A stretch of 64,000 bases of DNA from an uncultured Coriobacteriaceae bacterium (GCA_902768975.1 CACXMZ010000008.1:62001-126000); one strand, 5' to 3'; positions 8,426-17,164 are shown, counted from the first letter of the stretch. The notes: generated by a model from the letters alone, not told the origin. Made by a program: numbers and translations.

Positions 8426-9125
8426 GATAATGCTCATAGATGACGATCCCAGCATGCAGTTGCTTATCCAGGAAATAATTGAACGTGAAGGCTGGGAGTT
8501 TTGCTGTGCAGGCAATGGCGCAGATGGTCTCGAAATACTTCGCAGGGAAAAGCCAAGCTTCCTTATCCTTGACGTTATGCTGCCCGATATGAACGGCTTC
8601 GATATCTGTCGTATTATTCGCGAAGAAGGTCGCCGTGTGCCTATCATGTTTCTTTCCGCCAAGGGCGACATTGTGGACAAGAGCGTGGGCTTTAATGCTG
8701 GTGCCGACGACTATCTGGTCAAACCTTTTCAGAATGAAGAATTGCTCTTACGCGTGAAGGCACATTTGCGTCGGCGCGACCGAGCTATTTCAGGGAGTGT
8801 AAAGGACAGGGCATCAGGTTCGTATAAAACTGGGGACCTGGAAGTGTTTTTCGGCAAGTATGAGGTTCAGCTTCATGGCGAAGTCGTGCAGCTTTCTTCG
8901 CGCGAGTTTGAACTTCTTGCCATACTTGCTGCCGATCCAGGGTCGGTGTTTACGCGGGAACAAATAATAGACGAGATGGGCGGTTCGGATGCCGTAACCG
9001 ACCCGAACACCATCACGGTGCTTGTGCGCAAAATTCGCGAAAAGATTGAAGAAGATCCGGCGCACCCTCGCTACCTCCAAACAGTTTGGCGGGTGGGTTA
9101 CAAGCTTGCCGACCATGTTATATAG
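8415..9125 (+). CDS. OmpR-family response regulator
   Basis: The receiver domain begins at 'IMLIDDDPSMQ', with phospho-acceptor Asp53 in 'LILDVMLPDMNG' and Lys in 'DDYLVKPF'. A winged-helix DNA-binding domain follows (about residues 140-236), including 'SSREFELLAIL' and 'RYLQTVWRVGYKL'. The GTG at 8415 is chosen because AAGGAG lies seven bases upstream and the receiver fold starts there; a longer reading from 8385 only adds kinase-frame sequence. Length is 236 residues, normal for the family. It overlaps the kinase gene by 11 bp, so the two are translationally coupled partners. Confidence 0.9.
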   Translation: MGTKIMLIDDDPSMQLLIQEIIEREGWEFCCAGNGADGLEILRREKPSFLILDVMLPDMNGFDICRIIREEGRRVPIMFLSAKGDIVDKSVGFNAGADDYLVKPFQNEELLLRVKAHLRRRDRAISGSVKDRASGSYKTGDLEVFFGKYEVQLHGEVVQLSSREFELLAILAADPGSVFTREQIIDEMGGSDAVTDPNTITVLVRKIREKIEEDPAHPRYLQTVWRVGYKLADHVI

Positions 9126-9224
9126 CTGCAGCAGGGTAACAAAAGCTGTTATAAAGGTCTTTTACGCTATACTGTTCCACGCAAAAAACTGTATACGAAC
9201 TGCAAAAACGTGAATGGAGAACGC

Positions 9225-10871
9225 ATGCCCATTACCGACTTTTTAGTACGCGACGCAAAACTTTTTCCTGCCGACATTGCGCTGGTGGAAGTTAACCCGC
9301 AAACCCGCGAAGAACACGGGCGCAGTTGGCGTGAATACGACTTGGTGGAGCCCGACCCTGCGAAGCGCTATCGCCGTGAAATGACCTGGCGCGACTTTAA
9401 CGACCTTTCAAATAGGTTTGCCCATATGCTGCTTAATGCAGGCGTTGTGCGCGAAGGCAAGGTAGGCATTTTGCTTATGAACTGCCTGGAATGGCTTCCC
9501 ATCTACATGGGCGTGCTCAAAACGGGCGCCATTGCCGTGCCGCTCAACTTCCGTTACACCGCTGAAGAAATCCAATATTGTGTGGACTTGGCCGACGTGG
9601 ACACGCTCATTTTTGGCCCTGAATTTGTTGAGCGCGTGGACGAAGTGCTCAACGACATGCCTAAGCTCGAACGCATCTATTTCGTGGGCGACGAATGCCC
9701 CGAATACGCCACGAGCTTCCACGAGCATGTGGGCCATTTCAGCCATGAAGAACCCGCCATCGAAGTGCTCGACGACGACCTGGGCGCCATTTATTTCAGC
9801 AGCGGTACGACTGGTTTCCCGAAGGCTATTTTGCATAAGCATTCAAGCCTCATGCGCGCTGCCATAACCGAACAGGTCCACCATGGCCAAACGCACGAAG
9901 ACAACTTCCTGTGCATTCCGCCCCTCTACCACGTGGGCGCCAAAATGCATTGGATGGGCGGCCTGACGGTGGGCGCTAAAACGGTGCTGCTGCGCGGCGT
10001 GAGCCCCGAATGGATCTTGCGCACCGCCAGCGAAGAACAGTGCACCATTGTGTGGCTGCTGGTGCCCTGGGCCCAGGACATTCTGGACGCCATTGATTCG
10101 CGCGAAGTGGACATTTCGGAACTCAAGCTGGACCAATGGCGCCTTATGCACATTGGCGCGCAGCCCGTTCCGCCTAGTCTTATCAAGCGCTGGCTCAAAC
10201 AGTTCCCTCACCATCAATACGACACGAACTATGGCCTTTCCGAAGGTATTGGGCCGGGTAGTGTGCACCTGGGTGTTGAAAACATCGACCACGTGGGTGC
10301 CATTGGTGTGGCCGGTCATGGTTGGGAAGCCGAAGTGCGCAAGGAAGATGGCAGTGTGGTCGAACCGGGGAGCGGGGAAGTGGGCGAACTGTGCCTGCGC
10401 GGCGAAGGTGGCGTCATGGAATGCTACTACAAGAACCCCGAAGCAACCGCCGAAACCCTGCGCGATGGCTGGCTCTACACCGGCGACATGGCCGAAGTCG
10501 ACAAAGACGGTTTCATTTACCTGGTCGACCGCAAGAAGGACGTCATTATTACGGGTGGCGAAAATATCTACCCGGTGCAAATCGAAGACTATATCCGCGG
10601 TAACGCCTGCGTGAAGGACGTTGCGGTTATTGGTATTCCCGACAGTCGCTTGGGCGAAATTGCTTTGGCAGTTGTTGAATTAAAGCCAGGCACCAATTGC
10701 ACCGAAGACGCCATGCGCCTGTTCTGCGAAGCACTGCCGCGCTACAAGCGCCCCCGCGCCTATGTCTTTGCGGAAGTGCCCCGCAATGCAACGGGCAAAA
10801 TCGAAAAGCCCAAGCTGCGCCAGATTTATGGCGGTAAAGAACAAGCTATTCATATCGAGGCGGAACAGTAG
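9225..10871 (+). CDS. Acyl-CoA synthetase (AMP-forming, class I adenylate-forming)
   Basis: About 548 residues. Motif A5/P-loop 'YFSSGTTGFPKA' is near residue 190. 'YGLSEG' precedes the ATP-binding 'LYTGDMAEVDKDGF' and the hinge 'VDRKKDVIITGGENIYP', and the catalytic C-terminal Lys lies in 'RNATGKIEKPKL'. These are the marks of AMP-forming acyl-CoA ligases that activate a carboxylic acid with ATP to acyl-AMP and then the CoA thioester. The substrate cannot be read from sequence; medium-chain, aryl or bile acids are options in gut Coriobacteria. ATG 9225 is preferred to GTG 9210 because GGAGA sits four bases upstream. The gene follows the response regulator in the same direction after 99 bp. 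Confidence 0.87.
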   Translation: MPITDFLVRDAKLFPADIALVEVNPQTREEHGRSWREYDLVEPDPAKRYRREMTWRDFNDLSNRFAHMLLNAGVVREGKVGILLMNCLEWLPIYMGVLKTGAIAVPLNFRYTAEEIQYCVDLADVDTLIFGPEFVERVDEVLNDMPKLERIYFVGDECPEYATSFHEHVGHFSHEEPAIEVLDDDLGAIYFSSGTTGFPKAILHKHSSLMRAAITEQVHHGQTHEDNFLCIPPLYHVGAKMHWMGGLTVGAKTVLLRGVSPEWILRTASEEQCTIVWLLVPWAQDILDAIDSREVDISELKLDQWRLMHIGAQPVPPSLIKRWLKQFPHHQYDTNYGLSEGIGPGSVHLGVENIDHVGAIGVAGHGWEAEVRKEDGSVVEPGSGEVGELCLRGEGGVMECYYKNPEATAETLRDGWLYTGDMAEVDKDGFIYLVDRKKDVIITGGENIYPVQIEDYIRGNACVKDVAVIGIPDSRLGEIALAVVELKPGTNCTEDAMRLFCEALPRYKRPRAYVFAEVPRNATGKIEKPKLRQIYGGKEQAIHIEAEQ

Positions 10872-11417
10872 TTGGTCGTTCCTGGTTCCAACAAAGAAGG
10901 TCAGCAGGACGAGCGTTCGCACGCGTCTGAACGAGCGGGCGACATGCTCAATGTGCGTGGTGGAGGCACCAACCCCCTCGACGGTATGAAGGAAGCAGCC
11001 GACGCTGCTAGCAAAACCGTGGTTGCCGCTGCGCTTGCTGGTGCGGTGGCGACAGGCGCCGCTGCCGTAACGCCCGACCAAATCCACTTGCCTGAACCGA
11101 CGCCCATCGTACAAACGGTGGACCAGCCCGTAGAAGAGCCCGACCAAACGGTGGACGACCAGGCGGAAAAGAAGGCAGCGGCCCGCAAAAACCTTCTTAA
11201 GATTTTGAAGTACGCCCTCCTTGCCCTGTTTTTTGCCGCGGCATTTCTCTTTGGCATACTGAAGGGCTGTGCGGCGTGCTCGGGTTCAATTGCAGCGCCC
11301 TTGCTGCAGGATTCATCAAGTTCTTCCCAGGCTGCTGAAGTTGCAAGTTCTATGGCAGATTCAAGTGCTGCTGCAGATGCTTCCGCAAGCCAGGAAGCAA
11401 GCACTTCCGCTGCTTAA
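10872..11417 (+). CDS. Membrane protein of unknown function, coupled to acyl-CoA synthetase
   Basis: 181 residues read from a TTG that directly abuts the synthetase stop codon; a later ATG at 10944 is an alternative start. The N-terminal part is hydrophilic and followed by an Ala-rich weakly hydrophobic stretch, a Pro/Asp/Gln-rich linker, one clear TM helix (LLALFFAAAFLFGILKG, near residue 120), a Cys pair just after it (CAAC), and a Ser/Ala tail like the linkers of exported proteins here. The topology suggests a cytosolic N-domain and an external low-complexity tail. No family is recognised. The zero spacing implies translational coupling with the synthetase. Confidence 0.6.
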   Translation: MVVPGSNKEGQQDERSHASERAGDMLNVRGGGTNPLDGMKEAADAASKTVVAAALAGAVATGAAAVTPDQIHLPEPTPIVQTVDQPVEEPDQTVDDQAEKKAAARKNLLKILKYALLALFFAAAFLFGILKGCAACSGSIAAPLLQDSSSSSQAAEVASSMADSSAAADASASQEASTSAA

Positions 11418-11450
11418 GCTGCTTGAGTCGTATAAAGCTTTTCTACGGAC

Positions 11451-13178
11451 CTAGTCTTCAAACAAGGTAGCGAGTGTCTCGCCATAGGGCGGGCGGCAGA
11501 TGCCCCGCTCGGTAATTATGGCGCTTACAAGGCCATGGTCACACACATCGAAGGCGGGGTTGTAACAGCTTACGCCCGCAGGTGCTATTGATTGGGCGAA
11601 ATGCAGGTCCGTTATTTCGCTTCCGTCGCGTTCTTCAATAACGATGTCTGCCCCCGTTGCGCAGCTCAGGTCTATGGTTGAAGTGGGCCCAAGCACGTAG
11701 AAAGGAATGCCGTAGTGCTTGGCTAAAATGGCCAGGCCGCTCGTGCCAATCTTGTTGGCAACATCACCATTGGCAGCCACGCGGTCGCAACCTACCATGC
11801 AGGCCTGAATGCGCCCCTCGCGCATAAGCTGGGCGCCCATGTTGTCGCAGACAAGTGTGGCGTCGATGCCAGCCTGCATAAGCTCATAGGCGGTTAGGCG
11901 CGTCCCTTGGAGCAAGGGCCGCGTTTCGTCCACATACACTTGAAGTTGCATGCCGTGGTCGTGGGCGTAATAGAAAGGCCCCTGGCCTGTGCCATAACCG
12001 AGGCAGGCGAGCGGTCCTGCATTGCAGTGGGTGATAATGCCCCAGCCGTCTTCAAGGAGGTCCGCACCCAAGCGCGCGATTTCATTTGATGCGCACACCG
12101 TTTCAAGGTGGATGGCTCGTGCCTCCGCTTCCAGAAGGATGAGCAGTTCTTCGGCTGAAGCCTGGGCGTGTTCTGCGGCCACCGCATTCATGCGCTCAAG
12201 TGCCCAGGAAAGGTTAACGGCCGTAGGCCGAGCGGAGTTAAGGAAGGCAGCATTTTTAGCAAGCTGCGCCTTGAAGTCGGAGCTGTCAGGATGTTGCTCT
12301 TGGGAACCAGAAGTACTGGTAAGTTGCTCTTGGGAGCCAGAAGTTGCGGGCGAGTCAGGCGCGCTGACCTTTTTGGCAGCTGCTGCGGCCTGCCGGGCAA
12401 GCACATAATAGCCCCACGCTGCTGCCACCCCAATGCTTGGCGCACCGCGCACTTTAAGCTGGAAAATGGCATCCCAAAGGTCTTGGGCACTGGCTAGGTC
12501 AATGGTTTTCAAGCTGGCCGGAAGCAAGGTCTGGTCGACTATACGAACTGCTTCTTTGCTTTCGCTTAAGCATACAGCTTCAGGCAAGTTGCTTGGGCGC
12601 ATACCGTTCGCCCAGTCCTGGGCTGCACGCTCGACCGCTTCCATATACGCCAAGGCCTGCTGGAGGTCTGTGCCCCAGGTTACCGCTCCGTGCTTGGCAA
12701 GCAACGCGGCATGGAAGTCCTGCACATAAGGCACGACGCTTTCTGCAAGTGCTCGGCTGGAAGGTGGGGCATAGGGGCAAACGGGGGCACCGCCAAAGCC
12801 CGTTCCTTCCAGGACTGCCACTGGCGCATCCTGGTCCTTGTCGGCAACGGGCCCCACCGAAAACCCGATGGCTTGTGGCGGGTGGGCATGCACGATGGCG
12901 GCCACGTCGGGCCGTTCCTGGTAAATGCGTACATGGAGGGCAATTTCGGAAGAAGGCCGAAAGCTTGAAGTGTCGTCTGCACAAACCGTACCATCGGCCA
13001 TGCAGCGCACCATCATGTGCGGCTCAAGATTACCCTTGCACACGCCCGAAGGGCTTATGAGTATCTCGCCGCTTTCAAGGCGCACCGAAATATTGCCTTC
13101 GCTTGCGGCTACCAATGTGGCTTCGAAAAGCCGTTTGCCAACTTCGCAAATATCTTGTCGAGCTTCTTGTTCCTGCAT
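11451..13178 (-). CDS. mtnA: Class II aldolase fused to methylthioribose-1-phosphate isomerase (MtnA)
   Basis: One 575-residue chain holds two enzymes. The N-terminal class II aldolase domain (about 5-205) has the zinc and catalytic pattern: 'ASEGNISVR', Glu in 'SSEIALHVR', His pair in 'VHAHPPQ', and a third His in 'LLAKHGAV'. The C-terminal domain (about 210-575) is MtnA, with 'VRGAPSIGVAAAWG', catalytic Cys in 'ITHCNAGPLA' and Asp in 'VGCDRVAANGDVANKIGT'. MtnA converts methylthioribose-1-P to methylthioribulose-1-P. Known class II aldolases (Ald2) then split this to dihydroxyacetone phosphate and methylthioacetaldehyde without oxygen. A low-complexity insert with a 10-residue tandem repeat sits inside the MtnA half. 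ATG 13178 is preferred; the reading extends to a TTG at 13196 with no better ribosome site. Confidence 0.88.
   Translation of the reverse strand: MQEQEARQDICEVGKRLFEATLVAASEGNISVRLESGEILISPSGVCKGNLEPHMMVRCMADGTVCADDTSSFRPSSEIALHVRIYQERPDVAAIVHAHPPQAIGFSVGPVADKDQDAPVAVLEGTGFGGAPVCPYAPPSSRALAESVVPYVQDFHAALLAKHGAVTWGTDLQQALAYMEAVERAAQDWANGMRPSNLPEAVCLSESKEAVRIVDQTLLPASLKTIDLASAQDLWDAIFQLKVRGAPSIGVAAAWGYYVLARQAAAAAKKVSAPDSPATSGSQEQLTSTSGSQEQHPDSSDFKAQLAKNAAFLNSARPTAVNLSWALERMNAVAAEHAQASAEELLILLEAEARAIHLETVCASNEIARLGADLLEDGWGIITHCNAGPLACLGYGTGQGPFYYAHDHGMQLQVYVDETRPLLQGTRLTAYELMQAGIDATLVCDNMGAQLMREGRIQACMVGCDRVAANGDVANKIGTSGLAILAKHYGIPFYVLGPTSTIDLSCATGADIVIEERDGSEITDLHFAQSIAPAGVSCYNPAFDVCDHGLVSAIITERGICRPPYGETLATLFED
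12293..12352 (-). repeat. 30-bp tandem repeat inside the MtnA domain
   Basis: Two imperfect 30-bp units (12293-12322 and 12323-12352) share the core gttgctcttggg. They encode the repeated peptide STSGSQEQ in an insert rich in Ser, Gln and Pro. The insert falls between the first helix region of MtnA and 'LNSARPTAVNLSWAL', a surface loop in known structures, so it is probably tolerated without loss of activity. Confidence 0.7.
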
Positions 13179-13274
13179 GGGAATTCTTTCTTCCAAAACT
13201 ACCTATATGTTACCGCTTACGCTGCGCTCTGAACACGGGGCCAGGCTGCAACAGGTCTGCCTGCGCCCTTCATT

Positions 13275-13280
13275 TATAAT
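13275..13280 (+). promoter_or_regulatory. -10 box overlapping the apparent MFS start
   Basis: TATAAT at 13275-13280 immediately precedes the ATG at 13281. If this is the real -10 box, transcription starts near 13287 and that ATG is not in the message. This argues for the in-frame ATG at 13332 as the true start. Confidence 0.45.
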
Positions 13281-13331
13281 ATGGGCACGATTTTTCGCAC
13301 ACAAGGGGGAAGCATCCAAAAGACGTCACAC

Positions 13332-14606
13332 ATGCGCCATTGGGCCGTGCTTATAGCCTGCTGTTTGTTGGTGGGTGCGGGCTTTACTATTCCCATGCTC
13401 AGTTTTAGCGTCTTTATTGCGCCCATGGTGGCCTATTTCGGCTGCAGTGTAACCGAAGTAAGCATCTACTTCACATTTACCGCCGCCGCTGCCGTTCTTT
13501 CAAGTGCCATTGGCGACCGGCTCTTGCGCAAGTCCATGCGCGTGACTGTCATCGTCTTTTCCTGTGCGATGGGCCTGGCTTATTTAGCCCTCGCAGCCTT
13601 CCCTTCAGTTCATATGGTGTGGGTCGCGGGTATCGTGTGCGGTCTCGGTTTCCCGTTTTGTTCAACGGTGCTTGTTCCCATCGCCATCAACAATTGGTTT
13701 GCCGTGCGTCAGGGAACCTATATTGGCATTGCCTTTGCCATGGTGGGCGTGTTCGGCATGCTCTATAGCCCCTTCTTTACGGCCATTATTGGCGCCGTGG
13801 GTTGGCGCGTGTGCTTGGTGGTTGCCGCCATCATCTTGGTTGCCATAGACTGCCTGGTGGCCGTATTTCTTTTGCGCCAGCATCCTTCGCTTTTGGGCTT
13901 GGAAGCGCTCGGTGCAGAAAGTGCACCTACCCAGCTGGCCGAAGAAGCGCCCGAAGCACAGGAGGCGCAAGAAGCTGAAGAAATTCACGTGGCTGAACCA
14001 GCCGCCGCCGCGCCCGTGCCAAAGGGCATTTTAACCAGGCGGGCATTCTGGCTTTGCGCCGTGGTAGCCCTCCTGGGTGGCATTTTTGGCACCTTCAATT
14101 CACAGCTCAATGCGGCAGCCCAGGCTTCGGGCTTCGACCCCATGGTGGCAGGCCTCGCGCTTTCAAGTGCGTCTGCCGGCCTTATGGTTGGTAAGATCTT
14201 TATGGGCTGGCTTAAGGACTTTAAAGGTTCCGCTGTCGCCATTGTTTTTGGCTGCACGATGGGAGTCATAGCCTTCGCCGTTACGTCCTTTGGCATAGCC
14301 ACGGGGAACAAGAGCATGCTCTACCTGGGTGCGGTGCTTGCCGGTTTCTGCACCTGTTTGGCTACGCTTTCGGCAGCCTTCCTTTCTTCCGCTGCCTTCG
14401 AACCGGCAGCCTACGCGCGCGCCGTTGCCTACCTCACGGCATTTTGCAATTTAGGCATGGCCATCGGGGTGCCTTTCTATAGCCTTTCCTACGACATTTT
14501 GGGCTCCTACCTGCCCATGTTCATTGCGTGCACGGTCTTGCCCATTGCCTGTGCCTTTGTCGCAATCATGGGTATTCGTGCGGGCAAGAGCGAACAAGTG
14601 GCATAG
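13332..14606 (+). CDS. Major facilitator superfamily transporter
   Basis: About 424 residues with twelve hydrophobic segments in two groups of six, split by an acidic Glu/Ala-rich cytoplasmic loop (about 195-230, with repeated EAQEA). Loop 2-3 has 'GDRLLRKSMR', the basic MFS signature position. The second half has 'GKIFMGWLKDFKG' at the equivalent place. The architecture resembles the oxalate/formate antiporter-like group, but the substrate is not readable. A longer ORF from 13281 exists; a -10 box ends at 13280 and a good purine-rich ribosome site (AAGGGGGAAG, 13303-13312) is oddly far from 13332, so the exact start is uncertain. Confidence 0.8.
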   Translation: MRHWAVLIACCLLVGAGFTIPMLSFSVFIAPMVAYFGCSVTEVSIYFTFTAAAAVLSSAIGDRLLRKSMRVTVIVFSCAMGLAYLALAAFPSVHMVWVAGIVCGLGFPFCSTVLVPIAINNWFAVRQGTYIGIAFAMVGVFGMLYSPFFTAIIGAVGWRVCLVVAAIILVAIDCLVAVFLLRQHPSLLGLEALGAESAPTQLAEEAPEAQEAQEAEEIHVAEPAAAAPVPKGILTRRAFWLCAVVALLGGIFGTFNSQLNAAAQASGFDPMVAGLALSSASAGLMVGKIFMGWLKDFKGSAVAIVFGCTMGVIAFAVTSFGIATGNKSMLYLGAVLAGFCTCLATLSAAFLSSAAFEPAAYARAVAYLTAFCNLGMAIGVPFYSLSYDILGSYLPMFIACTVLPIACAFVAIMGIRAGKSEQVA

Positions 14607-14679
14607 ATTTTTCCCATTCAACCATTCAGGGGCGCATAGGTATCAGCCGGCCTTCGCTGCCTCGTGCCGCTGGGCATAG

Positions 14680-14688
14680 TGGTATGAT
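14680..14688 (+). promoter_or_regulatory. Extended -10 promoter before hypC
   Basis: TGG-TATGAT (14680-14688) forms an extended -10 element 25 bases before the hypC ATG. A strong AAAGGAGAAG ribosome site lies between. No clear -35 is seen, as is common for extended -10 promoters. Confidence 0.45.
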
Positions 14689-14713
14689 TGCCAGGTTACA
14701 AAAGGAGAAGAGT

Positions 14714-15052
14714 ATGTGTTTAGCAATTCCTGGTAAAGTGACTGAAATAAGCGAAGACCGCATTGCCAACGTAGACATTCTGGGTGCGCAGCGCAGTGCG
14801 TCCCTGGACTTGGTGCCGCAGGCCCAGGTGGGGGACTATGTGCTGGTGCATGCAGGTTTTGCCATTGAAGTGGTCGACCCACAGTTTGCCGAAGAAACCA
14901 TCAGCCTTATTCGCGAATTCCCTGAACTGACTGACGAAAGTAGCCTGCTGGGCGTGCCCGGCGCAGCACAAAGTGGCACCTCCGAAGCAGGGCCTGTTGG
15001 GGCGCAAGACCTCTTTGCAAGCCTTGCCGCCAGCGAAGAGCCATTGGTATAA
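14714..15052 (+). CDS. hypC: Hydrogenase maturation chaperone HypC
   Basis: 112 residues beginning with the invariant 'MCLAIPGKV', whose Cys2 is the ligand that carries the Fe(CN)2CO unit. The OB-fold core continues to about residue 75 ('GDYVLVHAGFAIEVVD'). HypC works with HypD to assemble the Fe centre of NiFe hydrogenases. A C-terminal extension of about 35 residues, Ala/Ser/Gly-rich, makes this longer than most HypC proteins (about 75-95). The start is fixed by AAAGGAGAAG just upstream; an upstream in-frame reading to 14528 is not real because it loses the essential N-terminal Cys. hypD follows after two bases. Confidence 0.95.
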   Translation: MCLAIPGKVTEISEDRIANVDILGAQRSASLDLVPQAQVGDYVLVHAGFAIEVVDPQFAEETISLIREFPELTDESSLLGVPGAAQSGTSEAGPVGAQDLFASLAASEEPLV

Positions 15053-15054
15053 CC

Positions 15055-16143
15055 ATGACAGGCCTGGACCTTAATGCCTTTAAAGACCCCGCGCTTGCCC
15101 GTGGTTTGGTGGAGTCTATCCAAAAGTTGGCTCCCGCCAGCGTGCGCCTTATGGAAGTATGCGGCACGCACACGCAGGCCATTGGCCGCTATGGCATTCG
15201 CTCGCTCATGCCCGAAGGCGTGCAGCTGCTTTCTGGCCCGGGCTGCCCCGTGTGCGTGACGGCCAACCGCGACATCGACACCATCATTGCCCTGGCGCGC
15301 ATCCCTGAAGTGGCCATTACCACCTTTGGCGACATGACGCGCGTGCCAGGCTCCACGTCCAGCCTGCTCGCGGAAGCGGCAACGGGGCGCACAGTGGAAG
15401 TGGTGTATTCGCCGCTCGACGCCATCAGCTTTGCCCAGAATAATCCAGACCGTCAGGTGGTCTTCGTGGGTGTGGGTTTCGAAACAACCACGCCGGTGGT
15501 GGCGGCATCCATTAAGCGTGCAGCGGCCCTAGGTCTTGAGAATTTCAGTGTTTTTGTGGCGCACAAGAATATGCCAGGCGCCCTCGAAGCCATCGTGGCC
15601 GACCCAGCGCTTAAGGTGGACGCCCTTATCCTTCCGGGGCACGTGAGTACCATTATCGGGCCCGAACCTTACCGCTTCCTGGCCCAGAACTACGGCATCC
15701 CAGGTGTCATTACTGGTTTTGAACCAGTGGACGTATTGCAGGGCATTGCCATGCTCGTGCGCCAGCTGCATGAAGGGCGTGCCGAAATCGAAATTGCCTA
15801 CGCGCGCGGCGTGATGGAAGAAGGCAATCCTGCGGCGCGCGCCATCATCGACGAAGTCTTTGAAATCTGCGACGCCGACTGGCGTGGCCTAGGTGTTATT
15901 CCCAGCAGCGGTTACCGTCTGCGCCCCGCGTATGCCCACTTCGACGCCGTGGCGCGTTTCCAGCCTGAAGTTGAACCCACCCTCGACCATGCGGGCTGCC
16001 GTTGCGGCGATATTTTGCGCGGCTCCATTACTCCGCACGACTGTCCGCTGTTCGACAAGGTGTGTACTCCCGAAAACCCCGTCGGCCCTTGCATGGTTTC
16101 CAACGAAGGCACCTGCGCGGCCTACTACCGCTACTATCGTTAA
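15055..16143 (+). CDS. hypD: Hydrogenase formation protein HypD
   Basis: 362 residues with the classical HypD motifs 'MEVCGTHTQAIGRYG' (thiol-redox and Fe-binding Cys near residue 33), 'LLSGPGCPVCVT' near residue 60, 'FEPVDVLQGI' near residue 220, and the C-terminal FeS cluster pattern with Cys in 'HAGCRCGDILRG', 'DCPLFDKVCTPENPVGPCMVS'-like spacing and 'GTCAAYYRY'. HypD holds the Fe(CN)2CO intermediate together with HypC and has a 4Fe-4S cluster. It starts two bases after hypC, so the two are one operon. No hypE, hypF, hypA or hypB is seen within the window, so the rest of the pathway and the hydrogenase lie elsewhere. Confidence 0.95.
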   Translation: MTGLDLNAFKDPALARGLVESIQKLAPASVRLMEVCGTHTQAIGRYGIRSLMPEGVQLLSGPGCPVCVTANRDIDTIIALARIPEVAITTFGDMTRVPGSTSSLLAEAATGRTVEVVYSPLDAISFAQNNPDRQVVFVGVGFETTTPVVAASIKRAAALGLENFSVFVAHKNMPGALEAIVADPALKVDALILPGHVSTIIGPEPYRFLAQNYGIPGVITGFEPVDVLQGIAMLVRQLHEGRAEIEIAYARGVMEEGNPAARAIIDEVFEICDADWRGLGVIPSSGYRLRPAYAHFDAVARFQPEVEPTLDHAGCRCGDILRGSITPHDCPLFDKVCTPENPVGPCMVSNEGTCAAYYRYYR

Positions 16144-16234
16144 CCTACGACCACGCAAGGCAGTTCCGCACACGGCTCACGCACGCGCGTACGGGCAATG
16201 TGCATTACAATGAAAGGCGAAAGCGAGGTATACC

Positions 16235-17164
16235 ATGGCTTCTATCTATACGTCCGCAGAACAGCTCATAGGCAACACGCCGCTCCTTGAACTTGCCCAC
16301 ATTGAACAAGACTTAGGCCTGCAGGCAAAAGTCCTGGCGAAGCTCGAATACTTTAACGTGGCAGGTTCGGTGAAGGACCGCGTGGCGAAGGCCATGATCG
16401 AAGAAGCGGAAGCAAGCGGCAGACTGCAGCCAGGTGCCACCATTATTGAACCCACGTCGGGCAACACGGGTATCGCGCTTGCGGCGGTGGCGGCTGCCAA
16501 AGGCTACCACGTTATTCTTACCATGCCCGAAACCATGTCGATTGAACGCCGCACACTTGCAGCAGCTTATGGCGCTGAAATCGTATTGACCGAAGGTGCA
16601 GCGGGCATGAAGGGTGCCATTGCGCGTGCCGAAGAATTGGTGGAAGAAATCCCGGGGAGTATTATGGCGGGGCAATTCGTGAATCCTGCCAACCCGGCAG
16701 CCCATCGTGCGGGCACCGGCCCTGAAATCTGGGCCGACACCGAAGGCGCGGTCGACATATTCGTGGCAGGCGTTGGCACGGGCGGCACCATAACGGGTGT
16801 GGGCGAATTCTTGAAGTCCCAGAAGCCTGGCGTTCAGGTTGTGGCCGTTGAACCTGCTGACTCACCCGTGCTTTCTGCGGGTCAGGCAGGCCCCCATGCC
16901 ATCCAGGGCATAGGTGCCGGCTTTGTGCCCGAAGTGCTCAACACCGAAGTGTTCGATGAAGTTATACCCGTGGCAAAAGACGACGCTTTCGCCACTGCCC
17001 GCCTTATAGGCGCCAAGGAAGGGGTGCTCGTCGGCATTTCTTCTGGCGCAGCGGCATGGGCTGCCATCCAGTTGGCCCAGCGCCCCGAAAACGCTGGCAA
17101 GACCATCGTAGTACTCCTGCCCGACACGGGCGAACGCTACCTTTCCACGCCGCTTTTTCAGTAA
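16235..17164 (+). CDS. cysK: Cysteine synthase (O-acetylserine sulfhydrylase)
   Basis: 309 residues, PLP-dependent fold type II. The Schiff-base Lys is Lys47 in 'NVAGSVKDR'. '[10 protein letters not shown]' binds the substrate carboxylate, and the phosphate-binding glycine loop is '[14 protein letters not shown]'. It converts O-acetyl-L-serine and sulfide to cysteine. Length and motifs fit CysK rather than cystathionine beta-synthase, which would carry extra domains. It is a single gene after hypD (91-bp gap with a possible TACAAT -10 at 16206-16211), and its end meets the convergent acetyltransferase gene with no spacing. Confidence 0.93.
   Translation: MASIYTSAEQLIGNTPLLELAHIEQDLGLQAKVLAKLEYFNVAGSVKDRVAKAMIEEAEASGRLQPGATIIEPTSGNTGIALAAVAAAKGYHVILTMPETMSIERRTLAAAYGAEIVLTEGAAGMKGAIARAEELVEEIPGSIMAGQFVNPANPAAHRAGTGPEIWADTEGAVDIFVAGVGTGGTITGVGEFLKSQKPGVQVVAVEPADSPVLSAGQAGPHAIQGIGAGFVPEVLNTEVFDEVIPVAKDDAFATARLIGAKEGVLVGISSGAAAWAAIQLAQRPENAGKTIVVLLPDTGERYLSTPLFQ

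Noticed and set aside
14528-14713. Upstream extension of hypC
   Set aside because: It overlaps the MFS gene and would bury the essential N-terminal Met-Cys of HypC; the ribosome site supports 14714.
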